Assembly: GCF_023065955.2 (NCBI RefSeq)
Contig: NW_026622997.1
Location: 5,256,001-5,320,000, forward strand
Reading direction: 5' to 3'
Length of the DNA stretch: 64,000 bases
Source of the DNA: Ursus arctos
Lineage: Eukaryota > Chordata > Mammalia > Carnivora > Ursidae
In this document: piece by piece, positions 24,640 through 36,545 of the stretch
Layout of the letters: the number at the start of each line of letters is the position of its first letter
How positions within the stretch are numbered: the stretch's first letter is position 1
Notes under the pieces: model-generated
Databases searched by the model: none
What the model was told of the DNA's origin: nothing
Seen by the model: the letters and a program-made list of their open reading frames with translations, nothing else
Program-made: the position numbers and the translations under genes

Positions 24640-25036
24640 CGATTTCTCAACATTTGCTGCAACATGGATGGGATTGGAGGTGAAATGCTAAGCAAAATAA
24701 GTCAAGCAGAGAAAGACAATTATCATATGGTTTCATTCATTTATGAAACATAAGAAGTAGGAAGATCGGCAGGAGAAGAAAGGGAAGAAGAAAGGGGGGG
24801 TAAACAGAAGGGGGAATGAACCATGAGAGACTATGGACTCTGGGAAACAAACTGAAGGCTTCAGAGGGGAGGGAGGGGGGAATGGGATAGGCTGGTGATG
24901 GGTATTAAGGAGGGCACGTATTGCGTGGTGCACTGGGTGTTACACGCAAGTAATGAATCATGGAACTTTACATCAAAAACTAGGGATGTACTGTATGGTG
25001 ACTAGCATAATATAATAAAAAACATTATTATAAAAA
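24640..25036 (+). mobile_element. young-type L1 3' end inserted in an older L1
   Basis: About 400 bp of L1 3' UTR of the 'gtgactagcataatataata' type. It splits the older element at 'aaaactggaggta' (24627-24639), repeated as 'aaaactggaagta' (25037-25049), a 13-bp target-site duplication with one mismatch. Confidence 0.85.
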
Positions 25037-26105
25037 AAAACTGGAAGTATCACAATCCCAGAAACCAAGATATACTACAAAGTTGTAGTAATCAAAACAG
25101 TATGGTACTGGCACAAATATTGAAAGAGAGATCAATGGAACAGAATAAAAACCCAGAAATAAACTCATGAATATATGGTCAATTAATTAGCCACAAAGCA
25201 GGAAAGAATATGCAATGGGAAAAAGGCAGTCTCTTCAACAAATGGTGTTGAGAAAACTGACAGCTGCATGCAGAAGAATAAAACTGGACCACTCTCTTAC
25301 ACCACACACAAAAATAAATTCAAAGTAGATTAAAGACTGAAATGTGAGACCTGAAACCATAAAAATCCTGGAAAAGAGTGCAGGCAGTAATTTCTTTGAC
25401 ATTAACCAAAGCAACATTTTTAAAGATACGTCTCCTGAGGCAAAGGAAATAAAAGTAAAAATAAACTATCGAGACTACACCAAAATAAAAACCTTCTCTA
25501 CAGCAAAGGAAACAATCAATAAAACTGAAACACAACTTACTAAATGGTAGAAGATATTTGCTAATGATATATCTGATAAAGGGTTAGTATTCAAAATATA
25601 TGAAGAACTTATAAAACTCAATACAAACAAAAACAAATAATCTAATTAAAAATTGGCAAAAGACATAAATATTTTTCCAAAGCAGACATACAGATAGCAA
25701 ACAGACACATGAAAAGACGCTCAACATCACTCATCATCAGGGAAATGCAAATGAAAACCACATAGAGATCCACCTCACACCTGTCAGAATGGCTAAAATC
25801 AATAACACAAGAAACAACTGGAGGATGTGGAGAAAAAAGAACCCTCTTGTACTGTTGGTCAGAATGCAAGCTGGAGCAGCCACTGTGGAAAACAGTACGG
25901 AGGTTCCTAAAAAAGTAAAAATAGAATTACCATATGATCCAGTAATTCCACTATTAAGTATTCACCCCAAGAATAGGAACACACTAATTCAAAAAGATAC
26001 ATGCACCCCTATTTTACTGCAGCATTATTTACAATAGCCAAATTATGGAAGAAACGCAAGTGTTCAGTGTCCATCAATAGATGAATGGATAAAAAAGAAG
26101 TGATA

Positions 26106-26106
<1 letters not shown>

Positions 26107-26150
<44 letters not shown>
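26107..26150 (+). repeat. (TG)22 microsatellite
   Basis: A pure TG run of 44 bp within the ORF2 C-terminal part of the older L1. It is long and uninterrupted, so it is probably length-polymorphic. Confidence 0.97.
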
Positions 26151-26153
<3 letters not shown>

Positions 26154-26700
26154 TATTACTCAACCATAAAAAGGAATTAAAGCTTGCAATTTCCAACAAC
26201 AAGGTTGGATCTAGGGTGTATAATAGTAAGTGAAATAAATCAGTCGGAGAAAGACAAATACCATATAATTTCATTAATTTATGGAATTTTAGACACAAAC
26301 CAAATGAACAAATTAAAAACACAAACAAACCAAAAACTTGACTCTTAACTATGGAGCCCAAACTGATGGTTATCAAAGGGGATTCTGGTGGGGGGTGGGT
26401 GACATAGGTGAAGGAGATTAAGAGTACACTTATGATGAGCAGTGAGTGCGGAGTGCACAGAACCGTTGAATCACTATATTGTACACCTGAAACTAATATA
26501 ACACTGTATGTTAACTATGCTGGAATTGAAACTTTAAAAAACTTTAAAATAAAAAGAAATTTAAAATATTAAAAAATAAGAGAAGTGTCTGATATATATT
26601 CTCATTTTTTCAATATTCAGTGTTCTCTGTGTGTGTGTGTGTGTGTAGACATGAATTTCCATGTACTGTCACATTCCTTTTGATTGAAAAACTTCCTTTA

Positions 26701-26862
26701 GGGGAGCCTGGCTGGCTCAGCCAGTAAAGCATGCAACTCTTGATCTCAGGGTTATGAATTCGAGCCCCACGCTGGGCATGAAACCTGCTTAAAAAAGAGA
26801 GAGAGAGAGAGAGAGGCATGTGGGTGGCTCAATTAGTTAAGCACCCGACCCTTGGTTGTTAG
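26701..26862 (+). mobile_element. two old truncated SINEC pieces in tandem
   Basis: First piece 26701-26797: 'gagcctggctggctcagcca' to 'ccacgctgggcatgaaacct', followed by an (AG)n run. Second piece from about 26817: 'gcatgtgggtggctcaatta' to 'cacccgacccttgg'. The second lacks a body and tail. Confidence 0.75.
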
Positions 26863-27891
26863 TAGCCATTTTATGTATTTTGGTGCTCCCATGTTGGGTG
26901 CATAAATACATAGAATTATTTATATCTTTTTGTTGGATTGTCTCCTCTATTATTATATAATATCCTTCTTTGTCTGTTGTCAAAGTCTTTGTTTTAAAGT
27001 CTATTTTATCCAATATAAGTATTACTACTCCGGCTTTCTTTTGATATCCATATGCATGACAAATAGTTCTCCATCCCCTCACTTTCAATCTGTGAGTGTA
27101 TTTAAGTCTAAAATGTGTCTCTTGTAGGCAGCATATAGATGGGTCTCATTTTTTTATCCATTCTGTCACCTTATGTCTTTTATTGGAGCTTTAGTCCATT
27201 GACATTGAAAGTCATTATTGATGGGTATGCATTTTATTGACATTTTACTACTTGTTTTGTGTTTGTTTCTAATATTTTCTTTGATGAATTCTTTTTTTCT
27301 TTCATCTTTTGCTAATTTTCTTTAGTGATTTATTTGGATTTCTTTCTCTTTGTTTTTTGCATGTGTATTAGTGGTTTCTGATATATCATTACCATTAGGT
27401 CTGTATATAACAACTTATGCATGAGGCAGTCTATATTAAGTTGATGGTCATCTAAGTTTGAACCCATTTTTTTCTCCTCTCTTCTTCACATTTAGGTATA
27501 TGTTATTAACTTTTATATCTTTTTTGTGTGAGTTCCTTGAGTAATTTTTTACAGAAATATTCATTTTTACTGCTTTTGTGTTTCCTACCTTCATACATTC
27601 ACTTTTGGCCTCTCCTTTCCACTTGAAGCATCCCTTTTAAGATTTCTTGCAGGGCTGGCTTAGTGGTCATGAACTCCTTTGGTTTTTCTTTGTCTGGGGA
27701 ACTTTTTATCTCTTCTTTTATTCTGAATGATAGCCTTGCTGTATAGAGTATTCGTGGCTGCAGATTTTTCCTATTCAGCACTTTGAATATATCATGTCTT
27801 TCTGGCTATCAAAGTTTCTATTGAAAAATATTCTTTAAGCCTTAGGTGGTTTTCTTTGTAAGTTACCTCTTTTGTCTTGCTGCCTTTTAAA

Positions 27892-27893
<2 letters not shown>

Positions 27894-27924
<31 letters not shown>
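27894..27924 (+). repeat. (AC)n microsatellite
   Basis: 31 bp of alternating AC next to the right-hand L1 3' end at 27945. Confidence 0.95.
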
Positions 27925-27927
<3 letters not shown>

Positions 27928-27944
27928 GTATATTTTACTGGCTT

Positions 27945-28615
27945 TTTAAAAAATTATGTTCAGTTGGCCACTGTATAGTGCATCATTAGTTTTTGATGTA
28001 GTGGTCAATGATTCATTAGTTACGTACAACACCCAGTGCACATCACAACACATGTCCTCCTTAATACTCATCACCCTGTTACTCCCTCCCCCCACCCCCT
28101 CCCCACTGAAACCCTCAGATGTTTCCCGGGGTCCACAGTCTCTCATGGTTTGCCTCCCTCTCTGATTTCTCCCCCTTCAGATTTCCCTCCCTTCCCCTAT
28201 GGTCCTCCGTGCTATTGCGTATGTTCCACATATGAGTGAAACCATATGATAATTGTTGTTCTCTGCTTGACTTACTTCACTTAGCATAATCCCCTCCAGT
28301 TCCATCCATGTCAATGCAAATGGTGGGTATTCATCCTTTCTGATGGCTAATATTCCATTGTATATATGAACCACATCTTCTTTATCCATTCATCTGATGA
28401 ATGGCATCTCGGCTCCTTCTACAGTTTGGCTATTGTGGACATTGCTGTTAAGAACATTGGGGTGCACATGCCCCTTCTTTTCACTACATCTGTATCTTTG
28501 GGGTAAATACCTAGTAGAGCAATTGCTGGGTTGTAGGGTAGCTCTATTTTTAACATCTTGAGGAACCTCCATACTGTTTTCAAAGTGGCTGTATCATCTT
28601 GCATTCCCACCCAAC
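27945..28615 (-). mobile_element. L1 3' end (about 670 bp), minus strand
   Basis: Reverse complement of the ORF2 C terminus and 3' UTR, from 'attatgttcagttggccact' to 'gcattcccaccc'. Broken ORF2 text on the minus strand (for example RNSTLLQPSNCS-type and SQAENNNYHMVSLICGTY) confirms identity. Inserted in the old L1M. Confidence 0.9.
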
Positions 28616-29092
28616 AGTGTGTATTTTGCCAATTTAATTACAATAGGTCTTAGTGTGGGTCTGTTTTTGTTGATTTTGATGGGAGTTCTCTGAGTCTCCT
28701 GGATCTGGTATCTGTTTCCTTTCCCAGATTATAGAAGTTTTCAGCTATTATTTCTTCAAGTAAATTTTTGCCCCCATTTCTCTCTCTTGTTCTTCTTGGA
28801 CTACTATGATACAAGTGTTATTATGTTTGATGGAGTCACTGCATTCCCTAAGTTTATTCTCATTTTCATAATTCTTTTCTCCCTTTTGTTTAGCTTGATT
28901 ACTATCCATTACTCTGTATTATAGGTTACTAATTTGTTCCTCTGTTTTTTCCATCCTGTTATTCACTCTATTATGCATGTTTCTCATTTCATTTTGAGCT
29001 CTTTATCTCTGTTATGTTCTTATCTCTGTGTTAAGGGTCTCACTGATGCCTTCCTCTCTTTTCTGTCTTTCTGGTGAGTATCTTTATGATCA

Positions 29093-29843
29093 TGGCAAAA
29101 ATGGACAAGGCAAGAAACAACAAATGTTGGCGAGGATGTGGAGAAAGGGGAACCCTCTTACACTGCTGGTGGGAATGCAAGTTGGTACAGCCACTTTGGA
29201 AAACAGTGTGGAGGTCCCTCAAAATGTTAAAAATAGAGCTACCCTATGACCCAGAAATTGCACTACTGTGTATTTACCTCAAAGATACAGATGTAGTGAA
29301 GAAAAGGGCCATATGCACCCCAATGTTCATAGCAGCATTGTCCACAATAGCTAAATTGTGGAAGGAGCCGAGATGCCCTTCAACAGACAAATGGATTAAG
29401 AAGATGTGGTCCATATATACAATGGAATATTACTCAGCCGTCAGAAAGAATGCTTACCCAACATTTGCAGCAACATGGGTGGGAATGGAGGAGATTATGC
29501 TAAGTGAAATTAACCAAGGAGAGAAAGACAATTATCATATGGTTTCACTCATTCATGGAACATAAGAAATAGGAAGATCAGTAGGAGAAGGAAGGGAAGA
29601 ATGAAGAGGGAGTAAACAGAAGGGGGAATGAACCATGAGAGACTGTAGACTCTGGGAAACAAACTGAAGGTTTCAGAGGGGAGGGGGTTGGGGGATTGGG
29701 ATAGGCTGGTGGTGGGTATTAAGGAGGGCATGTATTGCATGGAGCACTGGGTGTTATATGCAAACAATGAATCATGGAACACTACATCAAAAACTAACGA
29801 TGTACTGTAGGGTGACTAACATAACGTAATAAAAAATTAAAAA
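29093..29843 (+). mobile_element. L1 3' end (about 750 bp), plus strand, with an open ORF2 C terminus
   Basis: 5'-truncated L1 with a continuous frame from about 29101 to a stop at 29565. It encodes the ORF2 C-terminal domain: [20 protein letters not shown], then WIKKMWSIYTMEYYSAVRKN, then EINQGEKDNYHMVSLI. The frame is intact over about 155 residues, unlike the other copies here, so this copy is relatively young. The reverse transcriptase and endonuclease are absent. No clear target-site duplication is visible, and some host L1 bases seem to be missing at the junction. Confidence 0.88.
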
Positions 29844-31324
29844 AATTATTAGGTATGTGACTTATATCTTAGATATCTGACCATGGCATCTTCCTGTTCT
29901 TCCCTTTGGGATAAATTTCTCTGTCTCCTCATTTTTTCTGCCTCTCTGTATCTGTTTCTGTGTGTTAAGAAAGTCAGCTATGTCTTCTTCTGTTTAAAGT
30001 AGTGACTGAATGAAGAAGAGGTCTGGAGTGCCTCGCAGTGCAGTGTATCCTGTTCATCAGAGCCGGAACTTCAAGAAAGTATCCTATGTGTTGCTTATGC
30101 TGTGCTGTTGTGTCAGGGTCAGTTTTCCTTTCAGTGCAGTTGTCTGCACTGACTCTCTGCCTGTTGTGGGCTGTGCTTGCTCTCTGTTGTGTTAGTGGGA
30201 CCCAGGCAGGCCAGGTCTGAGGGGATGTGCCCACCAGGGAACTTGGGAGCCAGAGAGGGATGGGTGTTAGCAAAACTTGCACTAGGGCTTCTAGTCCTAC
30301 ACTAGATCCCCTCAAGCACTGCAGTGACTGGGAACTGCGAGCTGGGGTGGCTGGGGGCACAAGGTTGGGCATGAAATGCAATATTCACTAGGCACAACTG
30401 GGACCAGCATGCAAAGGTAGCTGGTGGCACATGGGGTCTGGGGCAATAACTGGGTATGGGACAGGGTGGCAGCTGTGCACCCAGCAGCTGGGTGCAGTGC
30501 ACTGTGGGGGCTGGGCATGTTGTGACAGCTGGGTATGGCATGCAGGGTCAGCTGTGCACCCAGGGACTGGGCAGGTGTTGCACTCTAACAAAAGTTGTCC
30601 TGAGCCCAGGGCCAAGGCTAGCAGGCTTGGAGAGGGTGAGTTCTCAGGAGAGAATGGGTGTGGCACACTGCTGGCCAATTAGGTAGCAAGTGTCTGCACA
30701 GTGCCGCCTCCTGCAGGTAGCTCTGTGTTTATGCTGGGGGATGGGCAGGGGAGGGAAATGGCACCTGCCAACTCCCTCATTTTTGAAGTCCCTCAACATG
30801 CTCTGAAATCAGTATAAACAAATCTGTCTCCTGTTTTCCCCCAGAGCTGTGTAAACTGCAATTTTTACGTTGCCTCTCCACACAGTTTGCTGTCTTTTTA
30901 AGGGCAGTGACCCGGCTATCACCTGCCCTCTCAGCTTGCCCAGTGCTGAGCCTGCTGACTTCTTAAGCTCTAGGATCCAAGTCCCACTGGTTTTACAAAC
31001 TCACAGAATTCAGCTCCTCTGGTTTTCAAAGCCAAACATTATGGGGATTAGTCTTCCCTATGTGAGCTCCCTGGTGAGAGAGCCCATTTCTCTGCCCTCT
31101 CCATGCACCCAAATCTCTCCCCCATGCCAGCAGCTTCCCTCCACCTTTCTGACCTTCCTAAACTTTCAGATGCAGATTCCTCTCTATATTTAGTTGTGGA
31201 GTTTGTTCTGCCAGTCTTTGGTTTGCTCTCTGACTTGGATGTGGAGGATATCTAGTTGTAAACATGGAATGAGGAGAGCTCAGGGTCCTTCTACTCTGCC
31301 ATCTTCCCAAGGTCCCAAAAGCAT

Positions 31325-32130
31325 ATATAGTATTTCTTTTTCTCTGGATGCCTTGAAGGTTTTCTCTAAACTTTGGAATATACTACTTAATATATCTAGG
31401 GGTGTGTGTGTATGTGTGTTTATATTTATCATGTTTGAGGTTCTCGGAGCTTATCGGATTTTTGTTTTCATTAATTTTGGGAAAATTTTAGCTATTATCT
31501 TTTTAAATATTTTTGTTCCATTCTGTCTCTCTTCTAGAGGCCCAAAAAGGATGTGTTAGACCATTTGATGTTGAGCCATATCTTTTGGATGCACGGTTCA
31601 GTATTCTTTCCAAATTCTCTTATTTACATTTAGGTCATTTCTACTGACTTTTCCCCTTAGTTATGTTCATCTGCTAAAAGCCCACTGAAGGATTCTTCAT
31701 TTCTGATACTGTGTTTTTATTTCTAACATTTCCACTTGACTCTTTTTTATTATTTGTTTTCCTGCTGAAATTTCCCAACTGTTCTTGCATGTAATTAATC
31801 TTTCCTACTAGGTTCTTGAAGATTAATCACAATTTTTAAAAGTCCTATGTGATATTTCCAACACATGGGTCATCTCTATGTATGCCCTTGCTGAATTCTT
31901 GACAATTTTTAAAAATCTTTTTTGCATCTCAATTTTTGACTAAATGACAAACATCATGTGTAGAAAAGTAGGGACCAAGATATATAGTATATATATAGTC
32001 CCTTCTTTAGTCATACCATTGATGTGGAGGGTGGAGTCAATCTGGTCAGTAGTTGAACTGGATTTGGGTCTTGTGTTTGCTTTCATTATCTTTAATACCT
32101 ATAAGCTTCCAAATTCTCTAGTTACTCTGT
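31325..32130 (-). mobile_element. second old L1M 5'-region relic, minus strand
   Basis: Text such as 'tttgggaaaattttagctat', 'agaggcccaaaaaggatgtg' and 'cagtattctttccaaattct' resembles the L1M 5' region and is paralogous to 28650-29060. Right border unclear. Confidence 0.5.
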
Positions 32131-32759
32131 TACTCTGTGCTTAGTGGGATCCTGAGTGGAGAGAGCCTCACCCTCAGTTTCCAGGCATTCCTACATACTT
32201 GTGCTGTAAAGGGTATCTATCTTCATGTTCATGTTCCTCTCCCAGAGGTAGACTGATGTGTTACTTGATGTTGGAGGGATTCTTAGTTCTTCCAGGTCCA
32301 GCTGCAGTCTCAGGCAGGACTAATGAACCTGGCCATAAGACTCAGTCCTTCACAGTAAAGTTTTCTTTTTCACTGCCCTGTCTCTATTAACATTCCAGAA
32401 ACCATCTTTATTAAAGATTTATTTAGCCCTTAAAATTATAAATTCTGATACCTGATGGAGACCTTTAAGTCCATCTGGTTCAACTACTCATCCAAATTCT
32501 CTAGCCACCTAATTGCCCAGGCCCTGTATTCATATAACCTAGAATTAATAGTACTCTAACATTCAGTGCAGACTGTTCTATTTTGGGACAGCTCTGATTG
32601 CTAGATTAAGCTGTGATTGGTATTCTTATAATTTCCTATAAATTCCTATAATTTCCACTAATCAAACATACCTGTTTAGGCTCAATATAAGTTCAATACA
32701 TCTTCTATATCATAGCTTTTCAAATATATGAAGACAAGTACTGTTCATCCATATTTTAA

Positions 32760-33240
32760 TTCAAAAAATGTATTGAATGCCAATGTACCAGATACTATAT
32801 TGATTACTTGGGAGTCACATGAAAAGGTATAATTCTTGCTTTCCAAGATCTGAAAGTCTAGTGGTAAAGATAGAAACTGTAATACAGTATGGTAAGAGAA
32901 TTAACTGACATAAATTTGAATGTTTTGGGAACACAGAGAAAGAATATCTAGTTGGAGGGACAAAAAGTGCTAGGAATGGCTTCCTGGAAAAGATGAGACT
33001 TATAGGGAAGTAGGAATTAGGTATACAGAGGGAAGAAGGACATTTCAGGCAAATGTGTACTCTTAGCAAAGGCTTGGAGGTGTATATCCTGGAAATAACA
33101 AGAAATTCAGGTATAGATATGACATGTAAGGAAGGCAGGCCTGGTGAGGCCATCACAGAGGGCACTATACGTTTTATCCCATAGGCAGAAAGAGCCATTA
33201 AAAAGTCTTTGTAGAAGACTAGCATAGTGTATAGTATAAA
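32760..33240 (+). mobile_element. L2 LINE relic
   Basis: 'tgtaccagatactatattga', 'ggaatggcttcctggaaaag', 'gcaaaggcttggaggtgta' and 'ggcctggtgaggcc' follow the order of the L2 3' part. The longest frame on the opposite strand (177 codons, 33348-32815) is antisense to this relic and has no domain. Confidence 0.55.
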
Positions 33241-33440
33241 CAGACATGTGTAAAACATGTTTTTAAGAGTTCTACTTGTGCATAAAGTGGAGAACAGAAG
33301 TGTATCGGGGAATGTGTTCATTATGCTGCTCTGCATGAAAATAAGCACTCTGAGAAAGATATTTTATACATATGTGTCTAAACAGCGCTATACATGCAGA
33401 ACAGTGTGATGAATGCACTAACTCATGGAAGTAACATTTG

Positions 33441-33600
33441 GAACATTTGGAAATGTAGAGGCATATTTTTGGTTGTCACAGTGACTAGAGGTTATTGCTG
33501 GGATTTAGCGGGATGGAACTGGGAATGCTAAATTTCCTGTAGCATCCTGTAATGCACAGGATAGTACTATATGACTAAGGACTATCAAACCAAAAGCATG
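33441..33600. mobile_element. MER5A-like hAT DNA transposon relic
   Basis: 'atttttggttgtcacagtga', 'gctgggatttagcgggatgg' and 'atgcacaggatagtac' match the order of a short Charlie/MER5-type element. Ends too diverged to give exact borders. Confidence 0.6.
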
Positions 33601-33837
33601 AACAGCACCCCCTTGGGAAACCCATAGAGCAAAATCTAGAAGGTGGCAAGAGAGGTTGGAATCAAGGGCATAGGTCCAAGGGTAGACCTAAGACAGAAAG
33701 GGAGATAGCACATTTTTAGAGACAAGTAAGCAGGAGGTAACAAAAGGATTGAAGGTTATTTTTAGGTAAATGTTACAGGTTGAGGGGGAATCATGCCTGA
33801 GAACTAATAAAGAAAAGATGAGTTTGAAAATAAAGAA

Positions 33838-34029
33838 GGGGTGCCTCAGTGGCACAATTGGTTAAGCATCTGACTCTTGGTTTCTGCTCAGCTCATGATC
33901 TCAGGGTCATGAGATTGAGCCCTGCCTCGGGCTCTGTGCTCAGCATGGAGTCTGCTTGAGATTCTCTCCCTCTCCCCCTGCTTGTGTGTGCTCTCTCCTC
34001 TCTAGTAAATAAATAAAATCTTAACCAAA
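33838..34029 (+). mobile_element. SINEC, plus strand, with GAA-expanded tail
   Basis: Starts 'aggggtgcctcagtggcaca' and ends with AAATAAATAAAATCTTAACC. The tail then passes directly into a (GAA)n run. It is the SINEC type with 'gagattgagccctgcctcgg'. Confidence 0.9.
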
Positions 34030-34030
34030 A

Positions 34031-34078
34031 AGAAGAAGAAGAAGAAGAAGAAGAAGAAGAAGAAGAAGAAGAAGAAGG
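34031..34078 (+). repeat. (AGA)16 microsatellite in a SINE tail
   Basis: 48 bp of uninterrupted AGA/GAA triplets at the 3' end of the SINEC. It encodes a poly-Ser or poly-Leu shadow frame on the other strand, which is not a gene. Confidence 0.97.
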
Positions 34079-34079
34079 A

Positions 34080-35250
34080 AAGAGAGTGGTTGAGAGGGTG
34101 GACTGAAGATAGAGGTGAAGGGTGACCCAGTCATCATGGGTATGGAAGAGGAAATAGGCAGGACAGAACTTGTGGGAGACCTGAGCACCCAGCTGGGTAC
34201 TGACAAGACCCAAGGAGTATCAGACAGCATCCTACCAGGAATCAGTGCTCACAAACTAGGATAATTTAGTGATGGTTTAATAAAAGGACTACTTACAGAA
34301 GTGAGAAGGTTGTATAGAAACAGGATATGCAGCATCCTGGGGTAAGTGACAGAAGATCCCTTGCCACCTGTGAGCCTGAAAGACACCTGTGGAGAGGATT
34401 ACTATGAAAGGAGGAGTGCCTGTGGGTCAAGGGCATGGTTAATCTCACCACATTCTCCTGTCTTCTCTTATTTCCTGCCAGGCCTTCCTATTACTCATAC
34501 TTAACCAGAAGCCAGAGTGCATGGCAGCCTATTTATATAGTCCTTTATCCAAGTCAGAGAGCAGGGTAGAGGAGGACGGATAGTCAGAGGCACAAATAGA
34601 AAATGTCTAGCTCTCAGAGTATGGTTTAAGGTTGGGTGGCAGACAGAGGAGGTAGACAACTTGGTGTTGATGAGATCCAGGAATTCAGAGATTGGTATTT
34701 AGTGGATTTTTAAGGACACTTGATGTCAGAAATTGAGTAGAAAAGGTGATGGTAATCCATGGATATCTATCTGTCTGGTATCCTTTCAAGAAAGGAAGTA
34801 AAGCTTGGCAATTTAAGAAGAGAGAACAGAGTTTGTATATTTGTTTGTTGGGTTCATAAGCATACCAAGTGTGTGGTAGAAATGAATACATATTCACCAA
34901 ACCTGCTTTCTTTTCTGTTTGCCAGCCTTTTGTTCAGTTAAGGGGGGCCATAGGGTGGAGTCCTGACCAATGGCATGTGAGCAGGAGCCATACGCTTGGC
35001 CTGGCCCTCAAAGGCCCTCCTGTGCAAGTCTCATTTCGCACTTTCATATGATGCCTGTATGGGAAGCACTTCTAAGAGCAAGGGGAACGCAGAAGCACAA
35101 GACAGAAGCAGTCATCACTTAGAAGAGAGCCTCCCAAAGGGGTCACTTGACCAGAAAATCACACTGGACTTCTCTGTGAGCACAAAAAAAACCCTTTTAT
35201 TGTGTTGAGTCACCAAAATTTTCATGCCGATAGAGTAGTTAGACTTTCCT
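34080..35250. other. no gene recognised
   Basis: Unique or unrecognised old-repeat sequence with only short chance frames on both strands. Confidence 0.45.
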
Positions 35251-35253
35251 TTA

Positions 35254-35296
35254 GAATGTCATTCCTTAAAAAAAAAAAAAAAAAGTCATTCCTTCT
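35254..35296 (+). repeat. tail-only insertion footprint: duplicated target around A17
   Basis: gtcattcctt (35258-35267) is followed by 17 A residues (35268-35284) and then by the same ten bases again (35285-35294). The pattern is a target-site duplication around a poly-A tail with no element body. The SINEC begins 2 bp later. Confidence 0.7.
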
Positions 35297-35504
35297 GGGG
35301 CACCTGGGTGGCTCAGTCATTAAGCATCTGCCTTCTACTCAGGTCATGATTCCAAGGTCCTGGGATCAGCCCTGCATTGGGCTCCCTGCTCCCCGGGAAG
35401 CCTGCTTCTCCCTCTCGCACTCCCCCTGCTGGTGTTCCCTCTCTCACTGTGTCTCTCTCTATCCATAAATGAATAAAATAATAACATAAAATAAAATAAA
35501 AAAA
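35297..35504 (+). mobile_element. SINEC, plus strand
   Basis: 'ggggcacctgggtggctcag' to the A/T-rich tail. The right flank gaatgtcattcc (35505-35516) repeats the left target at 35254-35265, and its core gtcattcc also occurs at 35285-35292. Confidence 0.93.
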
Positions 35505-36545
35505 GAATGTCATTCCACCTGGCTCAGGCTAACAAGACGGTGATGAGTGAGTAGAATGCAAGAAACCCTGTGTAGCAAAGATGGGTAGCCAAGTACTGAG
35601 CAAGGAAAGAGGAAGAGAACGAAGGTGAGAGGAAATTAAAGAAAATTTCAAGATAAGACTGGTGAATCTTTGAAAAATGATGACACTGACAGCAAAAGGA
35701 GAAAGAAGAGGGGAGGAGCAAAACAGATCTGAGTTTGAAGGGCCTGGCTTTGAAATTCAAAATATTAAGTTCTAGTTGGCACTGAAGATGCCAGGAAGCA
35801 CCTGGAGAAAAGAAGGTAAGAGGATAATTTAATCTAGCATCCATTCACTTGCTTGTTGAGGACAATGAGTTCGCTGAGGGACCAAAAGTTCTTTGAGTCA
35901 CAGGGAAGTGCCTGTGGTCAGGGGTGGTGGAAAGACATCAGAATAAGCACTGAAATCTGCCCAAACAGTGAGAAATCTATGAGAAATGGGTTGGTCCACT
36001 TTGATTAGTTCTGGACTAGCTTTTTACTTCTGGCTAGCATGACACTTTACATAGAGTGGGTAACGAAAATAGTCGTTGGGGAAAATGAATAAAATAAGGG
36101 ATAAAAACAAATCCTCTCAAAGTTTTGGAGGTATTCCTTCTGGTAATTTTGACTCCGGTACAGTGTGTGTATATGGGAAGAGCCTGTTTGTAACCTGTCA
36201 TGGAGTCGGCAGTGTCCTGACCCCAGTTCCATTTGGAGACCATCAAAGCAGTGACAACAAGAGGAAAGTGAGGGTTTGCAAAGTCAGCGAGTGGATAGTG
36301 GAGAACTTGAAAAAGACTGCATTCTTTTTAGTGAAGTTCCTAGAGCTGATTGGAAGCAGTATGACCAAATGTTTTGTTCTGACTACCTTTCCAAACCACT
36401 TCCCTTGCTCGTAAAGGCTTGTTTAGACAACAGACCCACTCCCTCTAAATCTCTTCAGGTGGTGAGGGGAAGAGCTGCTGGCCATTACTCACTTAAACTT
36501 CTAGCAGGTTTAGAAAGTAGTCTTCAGTTTTTTTCCCAACTGAGG

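Larger units (their letters stand above)
24500..26575 (+). mobile_element. older L1, ORF2 C-terminal half and 3' UTR
   Basis: Runs from 'aatttatataggaccacaaa' through 'atcaaaacagtatggtactg' and 'gcaaagacataaatattttt'-type text to 'cctgaaactaatataacact' and an A-rich tail. Frames are broken. It is split by a younger L1 end (24640-25036) and holds a (TG)22 tract. Confidence 0.82.
26880..31316 (-). mobile_element. old L1M including its 5' end, interrupted by two younger L1s
   Basis: Reading from 31316 leftward, the element starts with the L1 5' end (minus-strand aagatggc at 31305-31298). It continues through a GC-rich 5' UTR (about 30000-31000) and runs on through 28620-29090 and 26880-27890. 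Two younger L1 3' ends (29093-29843 plus, 27945-28615 minus) and a (CA)n tract break it. The 3' end is missing. Confidence 0.7.

Noticed and set aside
26074..26376. Minus-strand frame with repeated Thr-His
   Set aside because: It is the reverse of the (TG)22 microsatellite in an L1.
30430..30600. Imperfect internal repeats (cagctgtgcacccag twice) in GC-rich sequence
   Set aside because: They lie in the 5' UTR of an old minus-strand L1, where such internal repeats are ordinary; no independent element is supported.
32815..33348. 177-codon minus-strand frame with hydrophobic stretches
   Set aside because: It runs antisense through an L2-like relic, has no recognisable domain and no splice or promoter context.
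33893..34230. Minus-strand frames with long Ser or Leu runs
   Set aside because: They are translations of the GAA/TTC triplet run and SINEC tail.
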